Shown: in pieces, positions 25,469-34,986 of the stretch
Numbering within the stretch: position 1 is the first letter of the stretch
Layout: each line of letters opens with the position of its first letter
Assembly (NCBI RefSeq): GCF_017809215.1
Contig: NZ_CP065424.1
Location: forward strand, 2,450,001 to 2,514,000
Direction: 5' to 3'
DNA from: Heyndrickxia oleronia
GTDB taxonomy: Bacteria > Bacillota > Bacilli > Bacillales > Bacillaceae_C
Length of the DNA stretch: 64,000 nucleotides
The notes under the pieces: model-generated
The model's database searches: none
The model's input: only the letters and a program-made list of their open reading frames with translations
Told to the model about the DNA's origin: nothing
Translations under genes and position numbers: made by a program

Positions 25469-26080
25469 ATGTATACCGCTTTTATATTTGATTTAGATGG
25501 GACAATTATTGATTCGGAAATGATCGGATTGACAGCCTTACAAGCAACCTTAAAAGAACAAGGAATTGATAAGGATTTAGATTCTTTACGTTTTTCATTA
25601 GGAATACCAGGGTTAAAAACGTTGGAAATATTAAATATTGCAGACATCCCAACAACTCTTGAATCATGGATGGAAAGGGAAAAACCGTTATTAAAAAATG
25701 TTCCTCTGTTTGAGGGGATAATAGAAGTTATTGATCAATTACCAAAGATGGGAATAGTTACATCTAAAACAGCTGAGGAAATGGACAATAGTTTTTATTT
25801 ATTAAATATCCATCAAAAATTTGAGGTAATTGTTTGTGCAAGTGATACTAAAAGGCATAAACCATACCCGGATCCTCTAAATTTAGGGTTAAGTTTACTG
25901 CATTGTGAGCCTAATCAAGCCATCTATATAGGAGATTCCATTTATGATATGAGGTGTGCACATGCTGCTGGGGTTGATTTTGGTTTAGCATTGTGGGGAG
26001 CAAGATTAACGGATGGTTTTGATGAAGCACAATATATTTTCGAAACACCTGGTGATATATTAAAATTAATGAATGATTAA
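25469..26080 (+). CDS. HAD-family hydrolase (phosphoglycolate phosphatase-like)
   Basis: A 203-residue haloacid dehalogenase-type phosphatase with cap domain. Motif I is FDLDGTIIDSE, motif II TSKT, and motif III/IV is GDSIYDMRCAHAAG with the metal-binding Asp. Substrate unknown; the overall layout is like PpaX/Gph enzymes. ATG at 25469 is preferred, 12 bases after GGGAGG; an ATG nine codons upstream lacks a suitable site. Confidence 0.8.
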   Translation: MYTAFIFDLDGTIIDSEMIGLTALQATLKEQGIDKDLDSLRFSLGIPGLKTLEILNIADIPTTLESWMEREKPLLKNVPLFEGIIEVIDQLPKMGIVTSKTAEEMDNSFYLLNIHQKFEVIVCASDTKRHKPYPDPLNLGLSLLHCEPNQAIYIGDSIYDMRCAHAAGVDFGLALWGARLTDGFDEAQYIFETPGDILKLMND

Positions 26081-26086
26081 AAATTT

Positions 26087-26118
26087 AACCTCTCCATGTG
26101 TCAGGAGAGGTTTTTTTA
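26087..26118 (+). terminator. Terminator of the HAD gene
   Basis: Perfect 9-bp stem AACCTCTCC/GGAGAGGTT with 8-base loop and seven T. Confidence 0.9.
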
Positions 26119-26244
26119 CTATATATATGTATAAAACTGCATCCATCTAAGGACTGATGCAAAATTAATTCGATGGTCTCTATAACAAAAGTGAAAGGAC
26201 ATTTATTCTTTAGATAATAGCTTTTTAAATGTGGAGTGATTCAG

Positions 26245-26856
26245 ATGTCTCATTCAATTTATGCTTTTATTGAAGAGTGGGGGATATGGGGGATTATTTT
26301 CTCAATGTTTATTGAAGGAAGTTCTTTCCCCTTTATTGGAACGTTCTTTCTCATAACTATGGGCGTTGTAATGGAACTAACCTGGTTTGAAATGATCTTT
26401 ACCTCGATTTTTGGAAGTTTCTTATATGCAGTGGGAAGTTATATCCCATATTATTTCGGTTACAAGGTAGGGAAAATTACTGAAAACAGATTAACCTCAA
26501 AAAGAAGAGAAAAGTATCAAAAAACGAAAGAATATTTTAGTAGGTATGGTGTTTGGAGTGTGGCTATATCAAGTCCACTTCCGTTAGGGAATTTTGTTCC
26601 TTTTATGGCTGGGATATCTAGAATGAATATTGGATTGTATACACTACTAACAATGATTGGAATCATCCCAACAACCTTTCTATATTTGAGTATTGGCCAT
26701 TTTTATCCTGGTAACATCCAAGAGCTTATTCAACAAATTCAACATTTCCAAATCACTATTCTAATTGGAATTGTCCTTATCTTTGGTCTATATATTTGGA
26801 GCAAATTACGACATAAATATCAAAATCACACAGAGCGGATGGAAAGTGACAATTAG
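26245..26856 (+). CDS. DedA-family membrane protein
   Basis: A 203-residue polytopic membrane protein of the DedA/VTT family, some members of which are lipid flippases. The FIEGSSFPFIGTFF segment near residue 20 and VPFMAGISRMN near residue 120 fit the family. The usual arginine in the (A/G)RF(I/V)P...R loop is not seen: the segment here reads SSPLPLGNFVPFMAG, so it may differ in activity. ATG chosen 6 bases after GGAGTG. A loose hairpin follows (26880-26915). Confidence 0.8.
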   Translation: MSHSIYAFIEEWGIWGIIFSMFIEGSSFPFIGTFFLITMGVVMELTWFEMIFTSIFGSFLYAVGSYIPYYFGYKVGKITENRLTSKRREKYQKTKEYFSRYGVWSVAISSPLPLGNFVPFMAGISRMNIGLYTLLTMIGIIPTTFLYLSIGHFYPGNIQELIQQIQHFQITILIGIVLIFGLYIWSKLRHKYQNHTERMESDN

Positions 26857-26879
26857 AAATATTGGATAAGAAGATGAAT

Positions 26880-26916
26880 AGGAGTTGTCTGATCTTTTAA
26901 GCATCAGACACTCCTT
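26880..26916 (+). terminator. Possible terminator of the DedA gene
   Basis: AGGAGTTGTCTGAT pairs with ATCAGACACTCCT with one bulged base; the T-rich tail is interrupted, so strength is uncertain. Confidence 0.5.
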
Positions 26917-27100
26917 ATTATTTTATAAAAAGGTAATTTAAAGGAATTCAGAAATATTCTATAGAAAAGAAGTCTATAGTGGGGGAATGTATAGGAGTTA
27001 GTATTATTTTTGTATTTGACTTGTCAAAGTAATATGCTAGCCTTCCAGGATTCTAGAACAAAGTAAAAATTAGATTATTTGTAAAAAGGGGTGATTAGTT

Positions 27101-27235
27101 TTGATCGGAATTATCATCGGTGTGATTATAGTAGTTACTCTACTTTCCGTTGAGACTCAATTAAGGAATTTAAATAAAACAAGTGAATCGATTGTTCACT
27201 TGCTCAAAGAAATCAAAAAAGAAAATAAAGGTTAA
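27101..27235 (+). CDS. Small single-pass membrane protein, 44 residues
   Basis: TTG-started frame 8 bases after AAAGGGGTG. An N-terminal hydrophobic helix (IGIIIGVIIVVTLLSV) is followed by a charged, helical tail (LRNLNKTSESIVHLLKEIKK). Typical of small Bacillus membrane peptides. No family recognised; the good ribosome binding site and amphipathic pattern are the support. Confidence 0.6.
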   Translation: MIGIIIGVIIVVTLLSVETQLRNLNKTSESIVHLLKEIKKENKG

Positions 27236-27297
27236 GTGAAAGATAAAATAAATGGGATATATATAAGTAAGTACCTTTAGATTATGTTGTTTTAAAA

Positions 27298-28596
27298 CTA
27301 CTCATCTCGTAAATATTGAGGAAGAATGAGCTCGATGGTAGTCCCTTTTTTTACCTGACTAGTAATATGGATTTTTCCCTTGTGAATTTCAATAATTTTA
27401 AAGCAGGTAGTTAAACCAAGACCAGTTCCTTTATCCTTAGTGGAATAGAAGGGTTGTCCAATATGTTTTATAATTTCTTCCGGTATTCCAGGGCCATTAT
27501 CCTTAATATAAATCGAAACAAAATCATGACAAGCTAAGCTTGGAACGATTTCAATTACTCCTTCATAATTAATGGCTTCGATTGCATTCTTGATGATATT
27601 AATAAACACTAATTTTAACTGGTTTTCTTCAGCTAAAACCCAAATAGGTGTATCTGCTTTATTAAACTTTATAACAATTCGATGCTTCTGTGCCATCGGT
27701 TTTATCAATGTTAGAACATAATCGATGATTTGAATAAGATCATATTTTTTTAAAGTGACGGTTTGAGGCTTCGATAAGGTCAATAAATCTGCAATGACCA
27801 GTTCTATTTTCGCAATTTCTTTAAGAATGATTTCGATATATTCATGGTCAATTTGTTTTTGTTCATTTAATAGTTGAATAAATCCTGAAATAGATGTTAA
27901 TGGATTTCTTACTTCATGTGCGATAGCTGCAGATAACTGCGAAACAACTCTTAATTTTTCAGAGCGTTTAGCGAGGTTTTCGTTTAATTGTAGTATTTCC
28001 TGCTCTGATTGTTTCCGTTCTGTTATGTCTGTAAATGTTCCAACTGTAGAGAATAATTGGCCGAACGAATCATAGGTTACCTTACAATTCATTTCTACTA
28101 AAACATAGCCACCTTCAATTTTTCGTAAACGAAGTTCTTGTCTCATTGTCGACTTTTTTGAAGCGGTTAAGTCACTAAACATTTTATTTCCAATCCATTC
28201 ATCTTCATGATAGATAAAAAAGGTTAGCTGACTGCCAATACATTCATGTACCTTATATCCCGTGAGATTAACCCATGCTTGATTTAATTTTGTAATTTGG
28301 CCACTTTTGTCTGTTTGAAACACCACTTGATCAAGGTTGTCGAATATATAGTCTGTTTCATCTAGTAATTTTTTTATATTTTCTTCACTTTTTCTTAAAT
28401 TTTCATAGAGGAGCTTAGAACGGTCAAAGTATGAACCAAGCCACCAAACAATTATTGCAAGAATAAACGTATATGAACTATCCAAAAAAATATTAAAACG
28501 ATAGCCATTTAACCCATAGTAAATGATATTCCAAACTGAAAATGCAATAATAAAAAATGTAGTGGCTATGATTCTACCATAGTAATTTTTTAACAT
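27298..28596 (-). CDS. PAS-domain orphan sensor histidine kinase, sporulation-kinase type
   Basis: A 432-residue membrane kinase: two N-terminal membrane helices (residues about 8-30 and 40-55), a PAS domain (about 80-195, ending TDITERKQ), then a HisKA domain with phospho-acceptor His in AIAHEVRNPLTSISGFIQLL and an HATPase domain with NIIKNAIEA, DNGPGIP and GTGLGL boxes. HEVRNPLTS is typical of KinA/KinE-like sporulation kinases. No response regulator is adjacent, as for phosphorelay kinases. An exact Spo0A-box core lies 70 bases upstream of the start. Role in Spo0F phosphorylation is inferred. Confidence 0.85.
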   Translation of the reverse strand: MLKNYYGRIIATTFFIIAFSVWNIIYYGLNGYRFNIFLDSSYTFILAIIVWWLGSYFDRSKLLYENLRKSEENIKKLLDETDYIFDNLDQVVFQTDKSGQITKLNQAWVNLTGYKVHECIGSQLTFFIYHEDEWIGNKMFSDLTASKKSTMRQELRLRKIEGGYVLVEMNCKVTYDSFGQLFSTVGTFTDITERKQSEQEILQLNENLAKRSEKLRVVSQLSAAIAHEVRNPLTSISGFIQLLNEQKQIDHEYIEIILKEIAKIELVIADLLTLSKPQTVTLKKYDLIQIIDYVLTLIKPMAQKHRIVIKFNKADTPIWVLAEENQLKLVFINIIKNAIEAINYEGVIEIVPSLACHDFVSIYIKDNGPGIPEEIIKHIGQPFYSTKDKGTGLGLTTCFKIIEIHKGKIHITSQVKKGTTIELILPQYLRDE

Positions 28597-28666
28597 AATC
28601 CATCAGCACCATTCGTCATTGTTAATTTAAGAATAACGAAAATATTTTATTTTTGGTGCGGAAATT

Positions 28667-28673
28667 TGTCGAA
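28667..28673 (-). promoter_or_regulatory. Spo0A box core (TGTCGAA)
   Basis: TTTGTCGAAAT in the upstream region of the orphan kinase contains the exact 7-base Spo0A core. A single site; chance occurrence cannot be excluded. Confidence 0.45.
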
Positions 28674-28736
28674 ATATTAAATTATTTTTAGTATATAAAA
28701 CGTTTTTCACCACAATTTTTCATTAAATGAAAATGA

Positions 28737-28770
28737 TTAAAAAAAGAAGCAGACATTGGCTGCTTCTTAA
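28737..28770 (-). terminator. Terminator of the aldo/keto reductase gene
   Basis: Minus-strand stem AAGAAGCAG/CTGCTTCTT with 7-base loop followed by a long T-run. Confidence 0.85.
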
Positions 28771-28779
28771 AAAGATAAA

Positions 28780-29604
28780 TTAACGAACGTTCATTTCACT
28801 TGGTTTCGGGCCTTTACGTTCATTACGGTTTAATTTGTTGATTTCTTCCATTTCATTTGTAGAAAGTTCAAAATCAAAAACATTAAAGTTTTCTTCAATT
28901 CTTGATGGAGTTACTGATTTTGGAATCACAATTGTATTATTTTGTAAGTGCCAGCGTAAGACAACTTGTGCTGGGGTTTTACCATGTGCTTCAGCAATTT
29001 TCATAACGGATTCATTCTTTAGAACTTCGCCACCTTGTTGCAAAGGACTCCATGCTTCAACAAATATATCATGCTTCGCACAAAATTCTTTTAATTCACT
29101 TTGAATAAGGTAAGGATGACATTCTACTTGGTTTAATACCGGTTTAATTTCACATTCTTTAAGAATGCGCTCCAAATGTTCTATGTCAAAATTACAAACT
29201 CCAATTGCTTTAACACGACCATCTTTATAGAGCTTTTCTAATGCTTTATATGTATCCACGTATTGATCATATTCTGGAGTAGGCCAGTGAATAAGATATA
29301 AATCAACGTAGTCAAGTCCAAGACGTTCTAAACTCTCATCAAATGCACGAAGAGTGTTTTCATAACCTTGATCAGTATTCCATACTTTTGTTGTAATAAA
29401 CAATTCTTCACGAGGAACAGAGGATTGTTGTAGCGCTTTTCCTACGCCTTTTTCATTTTTATAAATCATCGCTGTGTCGATTGATGTATAACCAACTTCA
29501 AGTGCCTTTGCAACTGCATCCGTAGCTTGATTATCTTCTACCTGCCATACACCGAAACCTAATTGTGGCATTTTTAATCCATTGTTTAATGTTACGTAAT
29601 TCAT
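28780..29604 (-). CDS. Aldo/keto reductase
   Basis: A 274-residue NADPH-dependent (alpha/beta)8 oxidoreductase. Catalytic tetrad elements are visible: SIDTAMIYKNEKGVG (Asp, Tyr), ITTKVWN (Lys) and YLIHWPTP (His). NADP-binding IPKSVTPSRIEEN is near the C-terminus. Closest to the YtbE/YvgN methylglyoxal-type reductases of Bacillus by pattern. ATG at 29604 follows AAGGAGAA; an upstream in-frame TTG is unnecessary. Single-gene unit. Confidence 0.88.
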   Translation of the reverse strand: MNYVTLNNGLKMPQLGFGVWQVEDNQATDAVAKALEVGYTSIDTAMIYKNEKGVGKALQQSSVPREELFITTKVWNTDQGYENTLRAFDESLERLGLDYVDLYLIHWPTPEYDQYVDTYKALEKLYKDGRVKAIGVCNFDIEHLERILKECEIKPVLNQVECHPYLIQSELKEFCAKHDIFVEAWSPLQQGGEVLKNESVMKIAEAHGKTPAQVVLRWHLQNNTIVIPKSVTPSRIEENFNVFDFELSTNEMEEINKLNRNERKGPKPSEMNVR

Positions 29605-29754
29605 TTGGCATTCTCCTTTGAAAAAATAAAGTTTCAAATTCAGTATTTAGAATACCAATATTTATTACTACTTTCAAATAAAGAGTACTGAATTTTAAAA
29701 TTTCATGTTATATTTCCTTTAATTTCTAATGATAAAGGAGAAATACCATTTATC

Positions 29755-29910
29755 TTGAATATTTTATATAGTGGTGTTTGTAAAAAAACAAGAGGTGAGG
29801 AGTATGTGTACGAAAACGGAGGAACTACGATCATAACCGAAAAATATGTAGTAAACATTCATAAACCCGAAAAGATCACGAATGAAATACACAGCTATTT
29901 ACGGTATTGA
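29755..29910 (+). CDS. Putative 51-residue protein
   Basis: TTG-started frame after AAAGGAG (spacing about 14, long). Contains GEEYVYENGGTTIITEKYVV then NIHKPEKITNEIHSYLRY, which reads like a real small beta/helix protein. A GTG at 29806, with AGGTG 8 bases before it, would give a 34-residue product. No family recognised. Confidence 0.35.
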   Translation: MNILYSGVCKKTRGEEYVYENGGTTIITEKYVVNIHKPEKITNEIHSYLRY

Positions 29911-30024
29911 TTATTCTATGCGTATTGCTAGTTTTAAACCATATGGTGAACAGAGAAAAGAAATAAACTAGCTTAAATATATTCATTATATTTAGTTATT
30001 AATAAATAAACAGGAAGTGTTTGA

Positions 30025-30846
30025 ATGACTAAGGTAATTTTAGAAGCCAGACAAGTTGCTAAAAAGTTAAATAGAAAACTAATTTTAGATAATGTATCGC
30101 TCCGATGTGAGCGGAATATGATTATCGCCATTCAAGGGAAAAATGGATCAGGAAAAAGTACATTGCTCAAACTCTTGGCAGGTATTTATGAACCGACTAA
30201 TGGACAAATGATAAGAAGAACTAGAAAGATAGGTTATGTTCCCGAACATTTTCCGGAGAAATTAAGATTCAAAGTAAAAGAGTATTTAATGTTGATAGGT
30301 TCAATACATAATATAGATAAACAACAGTTAGATGCTAAGCTTATTAAGTATTTTCAGTTATTCAATATTGAAGCATATCTTCAAACACCATTGAAGTTAT
30401 GCTCTAAAGGGACAAAACAGAAGGTAGGGATTATTCAAGCTTTGCTACATGATCCAGACATTCTTTTGTTAGACGAACCCTTAACTGGACTAGATGCTAC
30501 ATCACAGGATGAACTAATTCTTATATTGGAAAAATTAAAACGAGAACGGACCATCCTTTTTACAACACATGAAGAGATGATGGTAGATAGATTAGCGGAT
30601 CAGATATTTTATGTAGATTCCGGAAAATTATTAACCCTCAATAGGTCACGAAGGAAACTGATGCAAATAAAAATAGAATGTGATCACAGTGAAAGATTAA
30701 AAGAGGTAGATGTAGCTTTTCATATACGGTCTGTAGGCCCAGAAACAATACTCACTGTGGATGGTGAAAAAAGCGATCAATTATTGTTAGAACTGCTGCA
30801 AAATAACTTTTCTGTTCGTGAAGTGAAGGAAGTGAATGAATGTTGA
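30025..30846 (+). CDS. ABC transporter ATP-binding protein
   Basis: A 273-residue ATPase: Walker A GKNGSGKST (about residues 38-46), a signature that departs from LSGGQ (LCSKGTKQKVGII), Walker B LLLDEPLTGLD and the switch His in FTTHEE. About 60 residues of C-terminal extension follow, as in ABC-2 export systems. ATG follows CAGGAAGTG. Its last codons overlap the permease start by 7 bases. Substrate unknown. Confidence 0.85.
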   Translation: MTKVILEARQVAKKLNRKLILDNVSLRCERNMIIAIQGKNGSGKSTLLKLLAGIYEPTNGQMIRRTRKIGYVPEHFPEKLRFKVKEYLMLIGSIHNIDKQQLDAKLIKYFQLFNIEAYLQTPLKLCSKGTKQKVGIIQALLHDPDILLLDEPLTGLDATSQDELILILEKLKRERTILFTTHEEMMVDRLADQIFYVDSGKLLTLNRSRRKLMQIKIECDHSERLKEVDVAFHIRSVGPETILTVDGEKSDQLLLELLQNNFSVREVKEVNEC

Positions 30847-31538
30847 AAGGATTTATGCACTACCAGTTACTGAATTATATCCGCTCCTTAAAAATGATCC
30901 CGCCATTAACTATCTTTTGTGTTTGGATAATTGTTTTATACATATATAAAGGTGTTCCAATATTAAGTAGCTATGCAGTTACAAGTATTACTGTGTATTT
31001 AATAATGACATGGTTAACAATGACTGTATTTTCGATAGAGGAAGAAAGCGAGAAACATATATTATATGTTCATTTAGGTAATAAAAAACGCTATTTATGG
31101 GGGAAGTGGGCCACTTGTTTTGTTTTCTCTTTCATTTTGATTATTATTGCTATTATTTACCCGATAATTATGAATAATTTTAGAGGAACAATCCACACTT
31201 TACATATTGCTTTAGCAATCTATAGTCATTGGACCTTAGCATTCTTTGGTATATTCATTGGTTCTTTGTTTTCATTTTCATTAAATAAGTACTCGTGGTT
31301 ATCCGCTGTTTTAGTGATTGTTATTTCATTAGCCTCTGAAGGTATTATTGAAAAAGTTTCTTTCGTAAAATGGCTTCTATGGCTGTTTCCACCAGTTACA
31401 CAGGTCTTAAATGATTTAAATATGGGTGATTCAGTGCAGATAGGGGGAGAATTTTGGATACATATTGGAGTAGCTACCGTTTATTCAATAATTGGTTTTA
31501 TACTAATTGAAAGAATGTTTACTAGGAGAAATGGTTAG
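30840..31538 (+). CDS. ABC-2-type transporter permease
   Basis: A 232-residue membrane protein with about six hydrophobic helices and the pattern EEESEKHILYVHLGNKKRYLWGKW after the second helix, common to ABC-2 permeases of peptide/drug exporters. Translationally coupled to the ATPase (ATG 7 bases before the upstream stop ends). No biosynthetic genes nearby identify a substrate. Confidence 0.8.
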   Translation: MLKGFMHYQLLNYIRSLKMIPPLTIFCVWIIVLYIYKGVPILSSYAVTSITVYLIMTWLTMTVFSIEEESEKHILYVHLGNKKRYLWGKWATCFVFSFILIIIAIIYPIIMNNFRGTIHTLHIALAIYSHWTLAFFGIFIGSLFSFSLNKYSWLSAVLVIVISLASEGIIEKVSFVKWLLWLFPPVTQVLNDLNMGDSVQIGGEFWIHIGVATVYSIIGFILIERMFTRRNG

Positions 31539-31673
31539 TTACGCAATTTAACAAAGAAAGAGGCTTATAGGAATATAATCTTGATACTAATGCGAGTTTT
31601 AATATGATTTTTAGATAATTGTAATAAAAAAATTTAAAGACAGGAAAGTTAAAAAACACCAAGAAAATTTCTA

Positions 31674-31721
31674 TCATCTCTATTGGTTATTTTACTAAGC
31701 TAATTCATTCAATAGAGATGA
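31674..31721. repeat. Inverted repeat in the convergent gap
   Basis: TCATCTCTATTG and CAATAGAGATGA are perfect 12-base arms 24 bases apart, between the permease and the convergent luxR-type gene. The flanks lack a clear T-run, so a terminator role is uncertain. Confidence 0.5.
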
Positions 31722-31753
31722 TGAAAAGTTATTAGTAATAAATAGCAAAAAAA

Positions 31754-32452
31754 TTATGTAATTATCCCTTCGCGTAGTAATATTCCTACAGCTTGAGCAC
31801 GGTTATTTGCTCCTAATTTTTTTATAGAGGACTTCACATACTGATTAATTGTAAATTCACTAATCTTCATCGTAGCCGCCATTTCCTTTGCGCTTTCTCC
31901 CCAGGATACTCTTCGCATTACTTCTATTTCTCTTTTACTTAACTTCATTCCATTATGAATAAATGCGGTGCCTGCCATTATCTGCCCAACTAATTTTCCA
32001 AATTGCGTGAATGAATCTAGGAGTCCATCATTTAATGGCTGTTTGGGTTCAAAAAGCGTTGAGCAAATAAAACCAAATACAAAAGTGCCATAACTTATTG
32101 GCGTAACAGAGATGGCTTGTACATTAGAAGCTATTTGATATTTGCTGCTAGTCATTTTCAAGCAATCTATCCCTTTGCAAATCTTTGATCGTCGTTCTTG
32201 AATGGCAGAATAAACGATAGGGATGGATCGTATATCATCTCTCATTTCACTAATATACTCAAGTGCTTTCATGTCAATAGAGATTATTCCTTCTCCTAAA
32301 AAACCTAATGAAGAATATCTTGATAAGGTAGCATTTAACACTGGATAAAGCTCCATGTACGTTTTTAGAATAAGAAATAATTGGTCCTCATGGGATTCGG
32401 CTTGTTCAATTCTTTGTACTTGCTCATATAAAGTATTAAATGGTACCAACAT
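31754..32452 (-). CDS. LuxR-family transcriptional regulator
   Basis: A 232-residue regulator. The C-terminal GerE/LuxR HTH reads LSKREIEVMRRVSWGESAKEMAATMKISEFTINQYVKSSIKKLGANNRAQAV (key residues: LSxRE, G-ES-K-IA pattern, V/I-x-x-H replaced by INQYV). The N-terminal 160 residues look GAF-like and lack an obvious receiver Asp. ATG follows AAGGAGG. Divergent from the monooxygenase operon with a 114-base shared promoter region, so it probably controls that operon. Confidence 0.82.
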   Translation of the reverse strand: MLVPFNTLYEQVQRIEQAESHEDQLFLILKTYMELYPVLNATLSRYSSLGFLGEGIISIDMKALEYISEMRDDIRSIPIVYSAIQERRSKICKGIDCLKMTSSKYQIASNVQAISVTPISYGTFVFGFICSTLFEPKQPLNDGLLDSFTQFGKLVGQIMAGTAFIHNGMKLSKREIEVMRRVSWGESAKEMAATMKISEFTINQYVKSSIKKLGANNRAQAVGILLREGIIT

Positions 32453-32566
32453 TAATCCTCCTTTTTAGGGAATGAACACGTTAAAAAATAGGAATATTTT
32501 AATTATACTAAATTGTTTATGATTATAGTATTAATTTCAAATCATCATTTAGTAAGGGGGGATAAA
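32453..32566. promoter_or_regulatory. Shared divergent promoter region, luxR-type gene and monooxygenase operon
   Basis: AT-rich; ATACTA (32505 region) and TAGTAT 15 bases on form a small inverted repeat that could bind the regulator. Exact promoter elements are not clear. Confidence 0.3.
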
Positions 32567-34213
32567 ATGACATCAATGAATCTATCAATTTCAAAAAAGA
32601 TAGAGCTTGATGCTGTTGTTGTTGGAGCAGGATTTTCCGGATTATACATGTTATTAACCTTAAGAGAAGCGGGATATTCTGTCAAAGCGTTTGAAAAAGG
32701 AGAAGGCGTTGGAGGGGTCTGGTATTGGAACCGGTATCCAGGAGCACGTTGTGATACAGAAAGTTTTTCTTATAATTATACCTTTTCAGAGGAGCTATTT
32801 CAGGAGTGGACATGGACTTCACGATATCCAGAGCAACCAGAAATTTTAGCTTACTTAAATTATGTAGCTGACAAATTTTATTTGCGAAAGGATATTCAGT
32901 TTAATACAACGATTCAATCTGCTCATTATAATGAACGGACGAATCGTTGGGATATACAAACTGATAGTAATCAGCATATATCAGCTAAGTATTTTATCTC
33001 GGGTGTAGGATGTTTATCAGCATCCAATCTACCAAAGATCAAAGGATTAGATGATTTTAAAGGAAAATGGTATCATACGGGCCATTGGCCACATGAAAAG
33101 GTTCATTTTAAAGGGAAAAAGGTTGGTATTATTGGTACTGGTTCAAGCGGTGTACAATCAATACCAGAGATTGCGAAAGAGGCAGAACGATTGTTCGTGT
33201 TTCAGCGGACACCGCAATATGTGGCTCCAGCAAATAATTATCCATATACAAATGATGAAATGAATCGATTGAAAACAAATTTTCATCTGTTAAAGCAACA
33301 AATGAAAAGCACAATGTTTGGTATGCCAAATGATGCTCCGAATAAGTCAGCTTTAGATGATTCTGATGAAGAACGGCAAAAGATTTATGAAGAAGCCTGG
33401 AAAAAAGGTGGTTTTTACCTAGCAACTTCTTATAATGATCTTCTCGTCAATGAAAAATCAAATGAAACAATCGCTCAATTTTTTAGAGGAAAAATAAAAG
33501 AGATTATTAATAATCCTGATTTGGCTAATGCTTTACAGCCTAATTATTATTATGGTACGAAGCGTCCTATATTAGGAACTAATTTTTATGAAACGTTTAA
33601 TCGCTCAAATGTAGAATTAGTGAATCTGAAAGAAACACCAATAAAAGAAATTTATGATCAAGGCGTTCGAACAATAAAAGAAGAGTATGATTTGGATATA
33701 TTAGTTTTTGCAACGGGGTATGACGGTATGACTGGTCCTTTATTTAAAATAGACATTAGAGGGAGAGATGGACTTTCATTAAAGGATAAATGGGACGAAG
33801 GTGCATCTACTAGAACCTATTTAGGTTTAATGACCGCTGGATTTCCAAACTTCTTTATGATAACTGGTCCTGAAAGTCCTTCTGTTCTTAGTAATATGCC
33901 GCTTTGTATTGAACAGCATGTTGATTGGATTATAGATTGCATCAATTATCTTGAGGAAAATAGCTTTGATGTTATTGAAGCTAAGAGAGAAGCGGAGGAT
34001 AGATGGAGTCAGCATTGTAGGGAAATAGCGGAGTCTACTTTATATACTAAAACCGATTCCTGGTATACAGGTGCAAATATAAAGGGAAAACCACGAAGAT
34101 TTCTTATCTATTTACCTGGAATAGGACCTTACCGAAAAATTTGTAATGATGTAGCTAATAACGACTATGAAGGTTTTCATTTATTAAACATGTCAGAAAA
34201 ACCGATCCACTAG
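32567..34213 (+). CDS. Baeyer-Villiger flavin monooxygenase (type I)
   Basis: A 548-residue FAD/NADPH enzyme inserting oxygen next to a ketone carbonyl to give an ester or lactone. FAD-binding GAGFSG is at residues 20-25, the Baeyer-Villiger fingerprint FKGKWYHTGHWP (FxGxxxHxxxW) at 164-175, and NADPH-binding GTGSSG at 190-195. GVGGVWYWNRYPGARCDTES is typical of cyclohexanone-monooxygenase-like members. ATG follows AAGGGGGG; an upstream in-frame TTG is not used. First gene of an operon with a dehydrogenase and an esterase, which together suggest alcohol to ketone to ester to acid catabolism. Substrate unknown. Confidence 0.9.
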   Translation: MTSMNLSISKKIELDAVVVGAGFSGLYMLLTLREAGYSVKAFEKGEGVGGVWYWNRYPGARCDTESFSYNYTFSEELFQEWTWTSRYPEQPEILAYLNYVADKFYLRKDIQFNTTIQSAHYNERTNRWDIQTDSNQHISAKYFISGVGCLSASNLPKIKGLDDFKGKWYHTGHWPHEKVHFKGKKVGIIGTGSSGVQSIPEIAKEAERLFVFQRTPQYVAPANNYPYTNDEMNRLKTNFHLLKQQMKSTMFGMPNDAPNKSALDDSDEERQKIYEEAWKKGGFYLATSYNDLLVNEKSNETIAQFFRGKIKEIINNPDLANALQPNYYYGTKRPILGTNFYETFNRSNVELVNLKETPIKEIYDQGVRTIKEEYDLDILVFATGYDGMTGPLFKIDIRGRDGLSLKDKWDEGASTRTYLGLMTAGFPNFFMITGPESPSVLSNMPLCIEQHVDWIIDCINYLEENSFDVIEAKREAEDRWSQHCREIAESTLYTKTDSWYTGANIKGKPRRFLIYLPGIGPYRKICNDVANNDYEGFHLLNMSEKPIH

Positions 34214-34232
34214 TTAGGAGGGGGACAAGAAA

Positions 34233-34970
34233 ATGAGCTTTGAAGGAAAATGTGGAATTGTAACAGGTGCAGGCAGTGGAATTGGCAGAGCGACAGCTGA
34301 AAAACTCGCTAAGTTAGGAGCTAAGCTTTTACTAGTCGATTATAATGCAGAAGCTTTACAGGAAACTGTGGAATTGATTAAGCCAAAAAACAGAGAGTTA
34401 TATGGATTCCAAGCTAATATTGCCGACGTTTCTCAAGTAAGGGGCTATGTAGAGAAAGCGATACAGTTATTTGGTAAAATTGACTTTTTTCACAATAATG
34501 CAGGTGTATTACAAAAGCCTACTAATCTACACGAAATTGAAAATGATGAATTTGAACGAGTCATCAATGTAAACCTGAAAGGCGCCTATTATGGATTAAA
34601 ATATGTTTTACAGCAAATGGTGAGACAACAATCAGGGGCTATTGTTAATACTTCTTCACATGCTGGAATTAGAGCTGAACCATATCTCGGTGTATATGCA
34701 GCTACGAAACATGCATTATCTGGTCTTACTGTGACTGCGGCATGTGAATACGGTGCGCAAGGTATTCGCGTTAATGCTGTTTGTCCGGGTGGCGTAAAAA
34801 CAAATATGACTGTAGGAATGCTTGATGAAAACGATAAGTCCAGCTATGGTCCAATGCAAAGGGCTGCATCTCCTAATGAAATAGCAGATGCCGTTACGTA
34901 TTTATTATCTGAAGAAGCTTCATATATTAACGGGGTCTTATTACCAGTTGATGGTGGATTATCAAGTTGA
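34233..34970 (+). CDS. Short-chain dehydrogenase/reductase
   Basis: A 245-residue classical SDR: cofactor loop TGAGSGIG (residues 11-18), NNAG at 88-91, catalytic Ser around 141 and Y155-x3-K159 (YAATK), plus PGGVKTNMT. Asp in LLVDYNAEAL suggests NAD preference. Probably oxidises a secondary alcohol to the ketone used by the upstream monooxygenase. Starts 20 bases after the monooxygenase stop, behind AGGAGGGGG. Confidence 0.9.
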   Translation: MSFEGKCGIVTGAGSGIGRATAEKLAKLGAKLLLVDYNAEALQETVELIKPKNRELYGFQANIADVSQVRGYVEKAIQLFGKIDFFHNNAGVLQKPTNLHEIENDEFERVINVNLKGAYYGLKYVLQQMVRQQSGAIVNTSSHAGIRAEPYLGVYAATKHALSGLTVTAACEYGAQGIRVNAVCPGGVKTNMTVGMLDENDKSSYGPMQRAASPNEIADAVTYLLSEEASYINGVLLPVDGGLSS

Positions 34971-34986
34971 GATTGATCGTCGTAAA

